The notes under the pieces: model-generated | Seen by the model: only the letters and a program-made list of their open reading frames with translations | Database searches by the model: none | Told to the model about the DNA's origin: nothing | From: Labilithrix luteola | GTDB lineage: Bacteria > Myxococcota_A > Polyangia > Polyangiales > Polyangiaceae | Reading direction: 5' to 3' | Length of the DNA: 64,000 nucleotides | NCBI RefSeq assembly: GCF_001263205.1 | Contig: NZ_CP012333.1 | Coordinates: 2,666,001-2,730,000 of the forward strand | Shown here: piece by piece, positions 16,563-25,071 of the stretch | How the letters are laid out: each line of letters starts with the position of its first letter | Numbering within the stretch: position 1 is the stretch's first letter | Program-made: the position numbers and the translations under genes

Positions 16563-17597
16563 TCAGGCGTAGCGTTCGACGATGCGCGACCACGGCGTTG
16601 CGCCGGCGAGTCGTGCAGCTTCGTTGATCGGCGCGCCGGGCGGGTCGAGATCGGTGAGTTCGAGCGCTCCTGCGCCTCGTGCGAGCGCCATGCGTTTGCC
16701 GAGGCGCACGAGCGGCTCGACGAGCGGCGCGGGTGGAAGCGCCGGATCGAGCGCAAAACGACCGAGGAGTCCGCGTCGAGCCGGAACGAACGGCGGGTCG
16801 AGCGACATCACCGTGAGGCTCGCACTCGCGCGGACGACCATGTTCGTGTCGACGACGACGAGCTCGCACTGATCGTACGAGCCGAACGGACGCGCGAGGT
16901 GCGAGGCCAGCGCGCCCACGAACGTGGCGTCGACCGCGCGCGGGCGATCGAATCGCACGTCTCCCTGAGCGCGTCGACGCTCGGCCAGCGACGGATCGAG
17001 CATCGCGATGGCGAGCGCGTCGTTCGGCACGGCCTGGCGTGCACCGAATCCGTACGAGGGCGCATCGGTCGCCCCGCGCGTGTCGATGCGCGCCGTCCAC
17101 GACACGGGCGTGTAGCCCACGCGTGCGTAGAAGGAGTGCGCGGGATTGGGCTCGAGCACCTCGGCGGCCATGACCACCGGAGCGCCGCGGCTCATCTGCT
17201 TCGCGATGCGCGCGAGCTCCTGGAGGAGCGCGGTTCCGACACCGTGAGTACGTGCGCGCGCCGAGACGATGAGCGAACGCACCTCGCAGGTGTACGGCGT
17301 GGTCTCGTCGACGCCGTGGCGATCGAACCATCCCTCGACCTGGCCGACGACGCCCTCGGCCGTCTGCGCGACGAGGTGGATGTGCCTCCCGAGAATGGGC
17401 TGACCGGCGCGAACACGGGCATCTTCGGAGAGACGCGCTGCCAGCTGATCGTAGACGCGCAGATCACGCGTGCCGGCATAACCTCCCCAAACCTCGTGCA
17501 CGTCCCAGAGCTCGCGCCAGAGCCCGGCGATCGCAACCCCCTCTTCGGGGTTGGCCGCGCGAACGATGACCGAGCTCGGCTTGGTCACGGCGGCCAT
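16563..17597 (-). CDS. GNAT family acetyltransferase, two-domain
   Basis: A 344-residue protein. The first GNAT domain (about 10-165) carries CEVRSLIVSARARTHGVGTALLQEL, with the acetyl-CoA-binding R-x-x-G-x-G/A type loop, then HSFYARVGYTPV. The second half (about 180-344) is a weaker GNAT-like domain with LVVVDTNMVVRASASLTVMSLDP. The substrate is unknown. Its start codon overlaps the last 13 bases of truA on the same strand, so it is co-translated with truA. No signal peptide. Confidence 0.82.
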   Translation of the reverse strand: MAAVTKPSSVIVRAANPEEGVAIAGLWRELWDVHEVWGGYAGTRDLRVYDQLAARLSEDARVRAGQPILGRHIHLVAQTAEGVVGQVEGWFDRHGVDETTPYTCEVRSLIVSARARTHGVGTALLQELARIAKQMSRGAPVVMAAEVLEPNPAHSFYARVGYTPVSWTARIDTRGATDAPSYGFGARQAVPNDALAIAMLDPSLAERRRAQGDVRFDRPRAVDATFVGALASHLARPFGSYDQCELVVVDTNMVVRASASLTVMSLDPPFVPARRGLLGRFALDPALPPAPLVEPLVRLGKRMALARGAGALELTDLDPPGAPINEAARLAGATPWSRIVERYA

Positions 17598-18418
17598 GCT
17601 TCCCCCGCCCCCTCGGGAAGATTAAGTTCGATGTGCTCGAGAAGCAGACCGTGAGCCGGTGCCGTCTGGCCTGCGTCACCTCGATTCTTCGAGGCGAGCG
17701 CCTTGGCGATCGTGCCTTCTGGCAGGTGACCTCGAGCGACGTCAACCAAGGTCCCGGTGAGGATGCGCACCATGTTGTAGAGGAACGCCGAACCTTCGAA
17801 CGCGATGCTCCACTGGTGCGGGTCAGACGGCGACGGCGCGACGGTCACGGACTCAATCGTACGCGTGGTCACGTCCCGTTCGTCACCTGCCGAACGAAAG
17901 GCCGCAAAATCGTGTGTACCCACGATCGCAGCTGCCTCTCGCTGCATCTTCGCCATGTCCATTTCGTAGCCGATCCGCCAAGCGCGGTTACGCAGAAGCG
18001 GATCGCGAACCTTGTCGAACACGAGCGCATAACGGTAGCGCTTCATGCGGCTGGCGAATCGTGGGTGAAACCCGACGGGTACGACCTGAGCTGCTCGGAT
18101 GCTCACGTCGTCGGGGAGGTGCTGGTTGAGCGCCAGAACCCAGCCGCGCGGCGGAATGTGGAGCGTTGCGTCGAACGCCGCGCGTTGACCGCGCGCGTGG
18201 ACGCCTGCGTCGGTGCGACTACACCCACGAGGACCGTCCGCACGAGGATCGAGCGCGCGAATCGCACCGCGCACGGTCTCTTCGACGGTCCGCGTGTCAC
18301 GCTGCGCCGCCCAGCCCGAGAACGCACTGCCGTCGTAAGCGATCGTGAGCAGCACGCCATGCGTGACGCCATGGGCAATCGGTCGCTCTTTGCGCGGCGC
18401 GCCGGCTTCCGAAGTCAT
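17585..18418 (-). CDS. truA: tRNA pseudouridine(38-40) synthase TruA
   Basis: A 277-residue enzyme that isomerises uridines 38-40 in the tRNA anticodon stem. The catalytic Asp70 lies in CSRTDAGVHARGQ. The usual motif begins GRTD, so the residue before R is changed, but the Asp and flanking residues are kept. RMKRYRYALVF, FAAFRSAGD and FEGSAFLYNMVRILTGTLVDVARG are family blocks. The N-terminus may begin at a later codon, near GVLLTIAYDGSAFSGW, because the first 20 residues are not conserved. The start overlaps the upstream small lipoprotein gene by 4 bases. Confidence 0.93.
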   Translation of the reverse strand: MTSEAGAPRKERPIAHGVTHGVLLTIAYDGSAFSGWAAQRDTRTVEETVRGAIRALDPRADGPRGCSRTDAGVHARGQRAAFDATLHIPPRGWVLALNQHLPDDVSIRAAQVVPVGFHPRFASRMKRYRYALVFDKVRDPLLRNRAWRIGYEMDMAKMQREAAAIVGTHDFAAFRSAGDERDVTTRTIESVTVAPSPSDPHQWSIAFEGSAFLYNMVRILTGTLVDVARGHLPEGTIAKALASKNRGDAGQTAPAHGLLLEHIELNLPEGAGEAWPP

Positions 18419-18708
18419 CCGCCCGAGCCCGCGTCTCTCGGAGACTGAGCATCACCGCCGTCGTTCGAGCTCTGAGCGCCGCCCGTCGGGATGTCCGGTT
18501 GTTCGTCCGCGGGAGGCGAGCCACCGCCGAGCGTGAGCGGCGGAGCAGACACACAAACGCGATCCGAACAGACTCCGGAGAGACAGTCATCGCTGCGAAG
18601 ACACTCTTCGCCGATGGGTGAGCGCGACTCGCCGCACGCGATGGCGGCGAGCCACGTGAAGCCCGCGAAAATGACGATGCCGAACGAACCGCGACGCACG
18701 GCGCTCAC
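18415..18708 (-). CDS. Small Cys-rich lipoprotein
   Basis: A 97-residue protein with a signal peptide ending LAAIAC (lipid Cys at about 25). It has a short disulfide-type knot CLRSDDCLSGVCSDRVC, then a Gly/Pro/Asp-rich tail. The knot has the spacing seen in many myxobacterial secreted proteins. No enzymatic motif. Both ends overlap the neighbouring genes by 4 bases (ATGA), so it is translationally coupled between another lipoprotein and truA. Function unknown. Confidence 0.65.
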   Translation of the reverse strand: MSAVRRGSFGIVIFAGFTWLAAIACGESRSPIGEECLRSDDCLSGVCSDRVCVSAPPLTLGGGSPPADEQPDIPTGGAQSSNDGGDAQSPRDAGSGG

Positions 18709-18971
18709 CCCTCGTCACTCGCGTCGAGGTCGCCGTCGCTCGCGTCGCTCCCGTCGGCCACGGTCGAGTCCGCCGATGCTTCGGGCGAGCGTGTGCTCCC
18801 GTCCACGACGTCGCTCGAGAGGAGCGGACCACACGGCGTTGCGGGATCACTGCAATCAGGCGTGGTGCCGTCGGTGCATGCAACGACGAGCACGGCCTGG
18901 AGCGCGAGCGCGAAGAGAGCGATGGCCACGAGAGCCGCACGGCGCTGAGCGCGACGCAGCGGCATCGTCAC
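18705..18971 (-). CDS. Small acidic lipoprotein
   Basis: An 88-residue protein with a basic N-terminus (MPLRRAQRRA), a hydrophobic segment ending VLVVAC (lipid Cys about 32), a CSDPATPC loop, and an Asp/Ser/Gly-rich acidic tail of low complexity. It overlaps the next lipoprotein gene by 4 bases and starts 1 base after the stop of the TonB/AgmX-like gene. Coupling and the signal peptide support a real gene. The function is unknown. Confidence 0.6.
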   Translation of the reverse strand: MTMPLRRAQRRAALVAIALFALALQAVLVVACTDGTTPDCSDPATPCGPLLSSDVVDGSTRSPEASADSTVADGSDASDGDLDASDEG

Positions 18972-18972
18972 G

Positions 18973-19587
18973 TCACTGCCCCGGAACGAAATTGACGGGG
19001 ATGTTCACGTCGACGCAGCCGCCCTTCGGAGCGGGAAGGCTCGAGCCGCGGAAGCTGTTCGCGACACACGACGCAACCGCGGGGTTGCCGAGATCGCTGC
19101 TGACCACGCCGGCGTTGCACACCTGGCCGTTCGTGCCGATGCGCACGGAGACGGTGGCCTTGCCACGCAACGTCGAGTCCTGCGCGAGCGCAGGGTCGTA
19201 GCAACGACGACGCGACTGCTTCACGCGGTACATGAGCGCACTGTCGAGCTCCGCATAGCTCTGACCCGTGCAGGTCTTGACCTCGCAGCCAGTGTTCGCG
19301 GGCGCGGTCGTTCCGACCTTCTTGCCCGCGTCTTGCCCTGCATCCTCCACCGGAGCAGGAGGAGGGATGTCATCCTCCTCGTTGCGCGAGGGAGGGGGCG
19401 CCGTCGGGGCCGAGGCATCGGGCACCATCGAGATGGTCACCGCCTCGGGGCCCTTCTGGGTGCTCTTCCAAGCGATGAATCCCCCGACGCCAAGGAGCAG
19501 CAGGGCTGCGACGACGATGTACTTCCCGTTCCCGCTGCTCGGTACCCCTGCCGGCGGCGTGGAGGGGCGAGGTGCATTCGAAGACAT
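18973..19587 (-). CDS. Single-helix protein with AgmX/TonB-type C-terminal domain
   Basis: A 204-residue protein. A Pro-rich cytoplasmic leader is followed by one membrane helix (YIVVAALLLLGVGGFIAW, about 23-41), a Pro/Asp-rich linker, and a C-terminal domain of about 100 residues (RCYDPALAQDSTLRGKATVSVRIG split as RCYDPALAQ and GKATVSVRIG, then SCVANSFRGSSLPAPKGG). This matches the AgmX/PglI or TonB-like fold common in myxobacteria, where such proteins contribute to envelope complexes. Three Cys pairs suggest disulfides. It opens the five-gene run down to the acetyltransferase. Confidence 0.72.
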   Translation of the reverse strand: MSSNAPRPSTPPAGVPSSGNGKYIVVAALLLLGVGGFIAWKSTQKGPEAVTISMVPDASAPTAPPPSRNEEDDIPPPAPVEDAGQDAGKKVGTTAPANTGCEVKTCTGQSYAELDSALMYRVKQSRRRCYDPALAQDSTLRGKATVSVRIGTNGQVCNAGVVSSDLGNPAVASCVANSFRGSSLPAPKGGCVDVNIPVNFVPGQ

Positions 19588-19641
19588 TCTTTTATGAACC
19601 TGTTCGGAGGCGCCGATTCTAGAGAACCGGACGCCGGCCGT

Positions 19642-20199
19642 CTACGAGCAGCGATAGAGCGACAGCGTCGTATCGCCGTACTCCCGGCTGCGATCGAACT
19701 CGAGCGCCGCGATCACCGGCGCATCGTCGTTCGAGGAGTGTTCGAGCACGAACGTGCCTTCGGGGCCGAGGATCCGCGCGATTCCTTCCAAGATGGCGGC
19801 GAAGGGCGGTGTACGTACGTCCGCGTACGGTGGATCCGCGAAGATCAGGTCGAACGGGCCTTGCAACTGCGCAACTGCACGCTCCACCTTCGTCGTCACG
19901 AGTTCGACACGGGCGGCGGCATCGAGCGCACGAGCGTTGTCCCGAATCGCGCCGATCGCATCGCGCCCATGTTCGACGAGCACGGCTCGGCTCGCGCCGC
20001 GCGAGAGCGCCTCGAAGGCGAGCGCCCCACTGCCCGCATAGAGGTCGAGGACCCGGGGCGTAGACGATCCACCAACGACGCCGTCGGCCGCTAGCATCGA
20101 AAAAAGTGCTTCGCGAACGCGATCCGACGTCGGACGCGTCGTCATGCCTTTTGGCGCCTTGATGGCCCGGGAGCGCCAGATCCCGCCGGTAATACGCAC
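19642..20199 (-). CDS. rsmD: 16S rRNA (guanine966-N2)-methyltransferase RsmD
   Basis: A 185-residue methyltransferase that modifies G966 of 16S rRNA in the assembling 30S subunit. MRITGGIWRSRAIKAP and TRPTSDRVREALFSML are RsmD-specific. The SAM-binding motif I is LDLYAGSGALAFEALSRGA (51-69) and the catalytic motif IV is ADPPY (121-125), with the usual N replaced by A as in many RsmD proteins. Length is typical. It is separated from the next minus-strand gene by 54 bases. Confidence 0.94.
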   Translation of the reverse strand: MRITGGIWRSRAIKAPKGMTTRPTSDRVREALFSMLAADGVVGGSSTPRVLDLYAGSGALAFEALSRGASRAVLVEHGRDAIGAIRDNARALDAAARVELVTTKVERAVAQLQGPFDLIFADPPYADVRTPPFAAILEGIARILGPEGTFVLEHSSNDDAPVIAALEFDRSREYGDTTLSLYRCS

Positions 20200-20256
20200 G
20201 CCGCCACGCTACCTCCTTTGATCCCAGCCGTGAAAGCGCGATACGATTCCCACCCC

Positions 20257-21384
20257 ATGAAACGCTCGTGGCTCGCGCTCGTCGTGTTGGCTGCTTTGGT
20301 CATGCTCGTCGTGGTCGCCACGCCGCGACGGGCACATGCCGATCAGCCTGGCGCCCACACCGTTCCGGTGGCCGTTCTCGCCCTCGACTCGGAAGACTCC
20401 GAGGAGCAGGCAGACGCGCTCACGGGCGCGCTTCGATCACGCGTCCGCGCCGCGCAGGGCTGGTCGCTCATCGAGACCACGCAGTCGCTCGGCATGCTGA
20501 CGGCTGCGCTCAAGTGCCCGTCGCACCCGCCGGCGGACTGCCAGCAGAAGATCTCCGAGCAGATCAAAGCCGAGCGCTACATCTGGGGCTTCGTCACGCG
20601 CGGACCGACGACGGGTCAGGTCACCGCCGAGATCCATCTCTACCAGAAGAACAAGTCGGACACCGTGCTCAAGGAGAGCTACGCCGACAACCTGAAAGAC
20701 GCGAACGACGACACGCTGCGAAAGGTCGCGGCGCGCATCGTCGAGCGCCTCGGCGGAACCGCGCTCGGCGTGGTCGTCGTCAAAGCCGGTGAGCTGAACG
20801 GCGAAGTCGTCGTCGACGGGGAGAAACGCGTGCCTCTGCAAAAGGGCACGGCACGCATCGAGCTCGCGCCCGGTGGCCACTCGATCGAAGTCGCGTCGAC
20901 CGGCATCCCTTCGTCGAAGCGCAACGTGCTCGTCGTGATCGGCAAGGAAGCCGTCGTCGAGATCGCGCCCACGCAGGAGACCGAGCCCCCTCACGCGGAG
21001 AAGCCCTTCCCCACCCGCACCGTCGTCGGCGGCGTCGTGCTCGGCGCGGGCGTCATCCTCGGCGCCGTCGCGGTACAGCAGGCGCTCTTCTACGGCGAGC
21101 TCCAGGATCGCGGCAAAGAGGTCGCGAAGCGCGTCGAGGCCGGTCAGAAGCCGTGCGAGCCGAGCGGAGACCAGGAGTTCTGCAACATCGACAACCGCTC
21201 GAAGACGGCGTCCGCGTTCGCCATCGCCGGCGGCGCGGTCGGCGCGGTCGCCATCGGCACCGGCCTCTACTTGCTCCTCACGAACGGCTCGAGCGAGAAG
21301 ACCGCCTCGGCCCCGAAGCGCCCGCAGATCGTGCCGACGTTCGGCGCCAACTCGGGCGGCGTGATGATCAACGGCGCGTTCTGA
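20257..21384 (+). CDS. Secreted PEGA-like protein with C-terminal membrane helices
   Basis: From ATG 20257 the protein is 375 residues with a signal peptide ending RRAHAD (about 29). An open frame from 20218 gives a weaker leader. The first part (VPVAVLALDSEDSEEQADALTGAL...) resembles the periplasmic nucleotide- or TolB-N-like fold found in myxobacterial envelope proteins. A PEGA-like domain follows (VVDGEKRVPLQKGTARIELAPGGH), then two glycine-rich helices (about 265-285, 340-360) flanking a CEPSGDQEFC loop. The function is unknown. It is transcribed toward dapB and ends at a double hairpin. Confidence 0.72.
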   Translation: MKRSWLALVVLAALVMLVVVATPRRAHADQPGAHTVPVAVLALDSEDSEEQADALTGALRSRVRAAQGWSLIETTQSLGMLTAALKCPSHPPADCQQKISEQIKAERYIWGFVTRGPTTGQVTAEIHLYQKNKSDTVLKESYADNLKDANDDTLRKVAARIVERLGGTALGVVVVKAGELNGEVVVDGEKRVPLQKGTARIELAPGGHSIEVASTGIPSSKRNVLVVIGKEAVVEIAPTQETEPPHAEKPFPTRTVVGGVVLGAGVILGAVAVQQALFYGELQDRGKEVAKRVEAGQKPCEPSGDQEFCNIDNRSKTASAFAIAGGAVGAVAIGTGLYLLLTNGSSEKTASAPKRPQIVPTFGANSGGVMINGAF

Positions 21385-21394
21385 ACGCCTGTCC

Positions 21395-21480
21395 TCAACG
21401 CCCCGCTTGGGTCACTGTGACCAAGCGGGGCTCGCTCTCAACGCCCCGCTTGGGTCACTGCGACCAAGCGGGGCTCGCTC
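21395..21480. terminator. Tandemly duplicated hairpin terminator
   Basis: Two 43-base direct copies (21395-21437 and 21438-21480) differ by one base. Each folds as CCCCGCTTGG(G)TCAC with its complement, a 14-base-pair stem with one bulged G. They lie between two convergent genes and the stems read the same on both strands, so they probably terminate both. No long T run follows. Confidence 0.7.
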
Positions 21481-21512
21481 CAGAACGCGCCTGACCGCGA
21501 ACGCCGACGTCG

Positions 21513-22307
21513 TCAGCTCGAGGAGATGACTTCGGCGAGCGTGTAGCGCCCCGCAGGGCGGCCCGCGAGCCAGCGCGCAGCGCGCAGTGCTCCGTGGGCG
21601 AAGAGATCGCGGCTCGACGCGCGATGCGTGAGCTCGATGCGCTCCCCCTCGCCGAACAGGAAGACAGTGTGGTCGCCGATGACGTCACCGCCACGAACGG
21701 CGTGGACGCCGATCTCTTCGGAGCGACGAGGACCGGGTCGTCCCTCGCGACCGTAGACGAACTCGCCACCTCGCGCTTCGCGCGCGACCTCGGCGAGGCG
21801 AATGGCGGTGCCGCTCGGCGCGTCGACCTTCGCGCGATGGTGCGTCTCGACGAGCTCGATGTCGAACGACGGACCGAGCGCGGAGACGGCACGCTTCACG
21901 AGCATCGAGAGCACGTGCACGCCCACGCTCATGTTCGGCTCCCAGAGAACCGCGCAGAGGTTATGAGCGTCCGCGAGAGCGGCGAGCGCATTCTCGTTGA
22001 GGCCCGTCGTGCCGCTCACGAGTGCGATCTTGGACTTGGCGCAAACCACAGACGCCTCGGCGAGCGCAGCGGGCGTGGAGAAGTCGACGACGACGTCCGC
22101 GCCGGAATGGGCGATGGCCGAGACGTGCTTCACGACCGGAACGCCGAGCGTGCCGACACCAGCAAGCTCGCCGGCATCACGTCCTTCGTCCGAAGCGCCG
22201 ATCGCGCAAACGACCTTCATTCCGCCTTCGTGGGCGAGGCGTGTGACGGCGCGACCCATACGACCGGTCGCGCCGAGAACGGCAACACGAACCTGCGAGG
22301 CGCTCAT
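21513..22307 (-). CDS. dapB: 4-hydroxy-tetrahydrodipicolinate reductase
   Basis: A 264-residue reductase of the diaminopimelate/lysine pathway. It reduces hydroxy-tetrahydrodipicolinate to tetrahydrodipicolinate with NAD(P)H. The dinucleotide motif is VLGATGRMGRAV (9-20). The signature ELVETHHRAKVDAPSGTA contains the catalytic His and Lys. VSGTTGLNE is also diagnostic. The ATG overlaps the dapA stop by 4 bases, so dapA-dapB are coupled. Confidence 0.96.
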   Translation of the reverse strand: MSASQVRVAVLGATGRMGRAVTRLAHEGGMKVVCAIGASDEGRDAGELAGVGTLGVPVVKHVSAIAHSGADVVVDFSTPAALAEASVVCAKSKIALVSGTTGLNENALAALADAHNLCAVLWEPNMSVGVHVLSMLVKRAVSALGPSFDIELVETHHRAKVDAPSGTAIRLAEVAREARGGEFVYGREGRPGPRRSEEIGVHAVRGGDVIGDHTVFLFGEGERIELTHRASSRDLFAHGALRAARWLAGRPAGRYTLAEVISSS

Positions 22308-23212
22308 GACTTGCGAGCCTCGTAGGCGGCGAGCACTTCGATGACCTTGGCGCGCGACGCGGCCGACACAGGCGCGAGAGGTCCACGCACGACTTCGCCG
22401 ATGAGGCCGCGATGCGCGAGAGCGGCCTTCGCGGGCCCCGGGTTTGCCTCGACGAACATGACTTCGTGCACGGCGCAGAGCGCGAGGTGCGCGCGGCGAG
22501 CCTCTTCGAACTTGCCGTCGAGCGCGAGGCGCGTCGCCCGCGTGACCTCGGCGGGATAGACGTTCGACGAGACGCTGATGACGCCACGAGCGCCGACGGC
22601 GATCATCGGGAGCGTGAGCGCATCGTCACCGCAGAGGACGCTGATGCGATCGCCGATGGTGCGGACGATCTCCTGCGCGCGAAGAACGTTGCCCGTCGCT
22701 TCCTTGGTGGCCACGACGTTCGGCGAACGCTCGCAGATCTTCGCGAGCGACGCGGCCGAGAGGTCGACGCTGGTGCGGCCCGGAACGTTGTAGACGACGA
22801 CCGGCACCTTGACCGATGCGGCCACGGCGACGAAGTGCTCGACGAGCCCTTCCTGCGTGGGCTTGTTGTAGTAGGGAACGACCACCATCACGGCGTCGGC
22901 GCCGGCACGCTCGGCCGCTTGCGAGAGCTGAATGGCGGCGCGCGTCGAGTTCGATCCCGTGCCCGCGAGCACGATCGCCTTGCCCTTCGCGAGCTTCACC
23001 GTGCGGCGAATCAGCTCGAGCTGTTCTTCGTGATCGAGCGCGGGGCTCTCACCCGTCGTGCCGCACGGAACGATGCCTTCGACCTTCGCGTCGAGCTGCG
23101 CCGCGACCAACTTGTCGTAGCCGTCCCAATCGATGGACTTGCCCGCGTCGTCCTTGAACGGAGTGACGATGGCAGTGAACGTTCCCTCGAAGCGAATCGG
23201 CGTGTTTGACAT
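22304..23212 (-). CDS. dapA: 4-hydroxy-tetrahydrodipicolinate synthase
   Basis: A 302-residue TIM-barrel aldolase that condenses pyruvate with aspartate semialdehyde, the first committed step to diaminopimelate and lysine. GTTGESP (51-57), VVPYYNKPTQEG, Tyr141 in YNVPGRT and the Schiff-base Lys170 in VVATKEATG are all in place. It heads a dapA-dapB operon on the minus strand. The 171-base gap upstream (23213-23383) shows no riboswitch fold that I can recognise. Confidence 0.96.
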   Translation of the reverse strand: MSNTPIRFEGTFTAIVTPFKDDAGKSIDWDGYDKLVAAQLDAKVEGIVPCGTTGESPALDHEEQLELIRRTVKLAKGKAIVLAGTGSNSTRAAIQLSQAAERAGADAVMVVVPYYNKPTQEGLVEHFVAVAASVKVPVVVYNVPGRTSVDLSAASLAKICERSPNVVATKEATGNVLRAQEIVRTIGDRISVLCGDDALTLPMIAVGARGVISVSSNVYPAEVTRATRLALDGKFEEARRAHLALCAVHEVMFVEANPGPAKAALAHRGLIGEVVRGPLAPVSAASRAKVIEVLAAYEARKS

Positions 23213-23383
23213 GGTGCAGCAATCCTTGTTCTACGGTGGCGCCTCGCGCGCAAGGACTTACGGCAAGGCATATACGCCGAAAGTCCTCCGAGCGAGCGCT
23301 GCCTACATGTGAGGACTGCCGCGGAGCTTAGGCCTCGCGGAGGCGCGGGCCAAGTGCTTGGCCCCGAGCGGGAGCGGTTCGGT

Positions 23384-24220
23384 TCAGAATGCAAACGTGG
23401 CCGGGATGACGAACGCCTTGGGAGGCGTTGGCCCTGTGGCGATGTTCGTTCCGCGCTCGTCGCGCACGCTCGTTCCGCTCGAGGCAATCATCGCGATCCC
23501 GCCCCCCGTCACCAGCGCGCCTCCACCGAGGAGGCCATAGGTCAGCGTCGGAGAGAACATCGGTTCGCCGTCCACGCCGTCGCGGTTGAGGGCGAGCAAG
23601 AGCCCTCCGGTCAGCGCGGCCGTGAGCCCGAGCGAGGTCAGCCAGATGCCGCCCACGCGGAGCCCCGCGCTTCCCGTCTTCGCGTCGAGCTTCGCATCGC
23701 GCTGGAGCACGAAGTTGGCGGACGGCGTGACGCCGTCGCCCGCCACACGAACGGTCTGGTTTTTGGGCACTTGAGCGTCGCACGGCGACACGCAGACGTC
23801 CTCCCAGGCTTCGCCCGCGCCGGTCGCCGTTCCGCGTGCGGTCGAGATGACGAACATCGAGGTGCCCATGCGACGCTGCAAGGTGGCGTGGGGATCGTCC
23901 GCATCGAGGTGGATGGTGACTCCGTTCGGAACCGGCGCGGCGGCCGCGGAGTCGGAAGGTTGCGACTCCTTCGCCGCCGGTGGCTCCTCGATACGAGCGA
24001 TGCTTTCCCACGCGATCGTCCGAACCTCGCCGCCCGCCAGCTGCACCTTCAGCACCTTGCCGGGCACTTTCTCGACCACCTCTCCGCGGAGTGAGGAGCC
24101 GTCCTTCAACTCCACGCTCACCCGCCCATCGGCGGCGTGTGCGGTGAGCGGCAGCGCGAGCGCGCCGCCCGCCAAGAGAATCGACGCAAACCTGACGAAG
24201 TTGGCGAATCCGGACTTCAT
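23384..24220 (-). CDS. Secreted protein with SH3-like N-terminal domain, unknown function
   Basis: From ATG 24220 (GAGGAG 5 bases upstream on this strand) the protein is 278 residues with a signal peptide ending LTAHAAD (about 30). A small beta domain follows (VSVELKDGSSLRGEVVEKVPGKVLKVQLAGGE), with Sm/SH3-like spacing. A linker, a beta-rich middle (CVSPCDAQVPKN) and two glycine-rich hydrophobic helices (about 195-215, 232-252) come next. Its start codon overlaps the start of the divergent gene at CATG (24218-24221). The architecture resembles the other PEGA-like envelope proteins here. Confidence 0.68.
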   Translation of the reverse strand: MKSGFANFVRFASILLAGGALALPLTAHAADGRVSVELKDGSSLRGEVVEKVPGKVLKVQLAGGEVRTIAWESIARIEEPPAAKESQPSDSAAAAPVPNGVTIHLDADDPHATLQRRMGTSMFVISTARGTATGAGEAWEDVCVSPCDAQVPKNQTVRVAGDGVTPSANFVLQRDAKLDAKTGSAGLRVGGIWLTSLGLTAALTGGLLLALNRDGVDGEPMFSPTLTYGLLGGGALVTGGGIAMIASSGTSVRDERGTNIATGPTPPKAFVIPATFAF

Positions 24221-25058
24221 GACATCTCCTCGTGCTGAGTTCGTCTCCGAGGAGCGCGGTCGGGTCCGGCGGTCGCAAACTTTCTTCCTCGCGCTCCTGC
24301 TTCCGTTCCTTTTCGCTCGAACGGCGATGGCCGAGCCGTCCGCGCAGGCGCGCGCCGAGAGGCTCTTCGAGGAAGGACGCGCCCTCCTCGATGCAGGACG
24401 CTTCCAGGAAGCGTGCCCCAAGCTGGAAGAGAGCGAACGCCTCGATGCCGGCGGAGGCACGCGCCTCAATCTCGCCCTCTGCCACGAACGCACGGGCCGT
24501 CTGGCGGCGGCGTATGCCGACTACGAAGAGTCGCTTGGACGGGCGCTTCATGACGGGCGCGCGGACCGCGAGAGGTTCGCGCGCGAGCATCTCGCAGCGC
24601 TCGAACCGCGCATTCCGACGATCAGCATCGTGGGTGCGAGTGGCGCCATTCTCGTCGACGGCGTCGAGCTTCACGTCGCCGAGGGCGCGCGGCTTCGCGT
24701 CGATCCAGGCGTTCACGTCGTCGTCGTGCCCGGCGGCCCGCGTTGGACCATCTCACTCGCCGAGGGTGAGGCTCGCCTTCTGAACGTGGACCGAACGACG
24801 CCGGGCCCCAAGGCCGCCGTCGCCGACATCCCCGCGACGCGCTTCATCGAAGATCGCAGCGTGGCACCACTGATCTCGCTCGGCATCGCTTGCGTCGGCT
24901 ACGGCGTCGCGACCTGGGGGATGCTCCGCACGATGCGCAGCGACGATTCGACGGGCGTGTGGGCACTCGGCATCGGAGGCACACTCGCGATCGGAGGAAC
25001 GCTCGGCGCCTTCATCCTCCCGCGCTCCGTGGCGCGCCCGCGCGGTCCGAAAGAGTGA
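24219..25058 (+). CDS. Secreted TPR-domain protein, paralogue of the 7.2-kb protein
   Basis: The 279-residue reading from ATG 24219 has a polar leader, then a signal-like segment ending RTAMAEP (about 37), then AERLFEEGRALLDAGRFQEACPKLEES and RLNLALCHERTGRLAAAYADYEE. These helical repeats closely match the TPR region of the protein at 7236-8249. A PEGA-like strand set (VDGVELHVAEGARLRVDPG) and two C-terminal helices follow. No ribosome-binding site precedes 24219 because it lies inside the divergent gene, so the true start may be elsewhere in frame. Confidence 0.65.
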   Translation: MTSPRAEFVSEERGRVRRSQTFFLALLLPFLFARTAMAEPSAQARAERLFEEGRALLDAGRFQEACPKLEESERLDAGGGTRLNLALCHERTGRLAAAYADYEESLGRALHDGRADRERFAREHLAALEPRIPTISIVGASGAILVDGVELHVAEGARLRVDPGVHVVVVPGGPRWTISLAEGEARLLNVDRTTPGPKAAVADIPATRFIEDRSVAPLISLGIACVGYGVATWGMLRTMRSDDSTGVWALGIGGTLAIGGTLGAFILPRSVARPRGPKE

Positions 25059-25071
25059 GTCGTCAGGCCGC

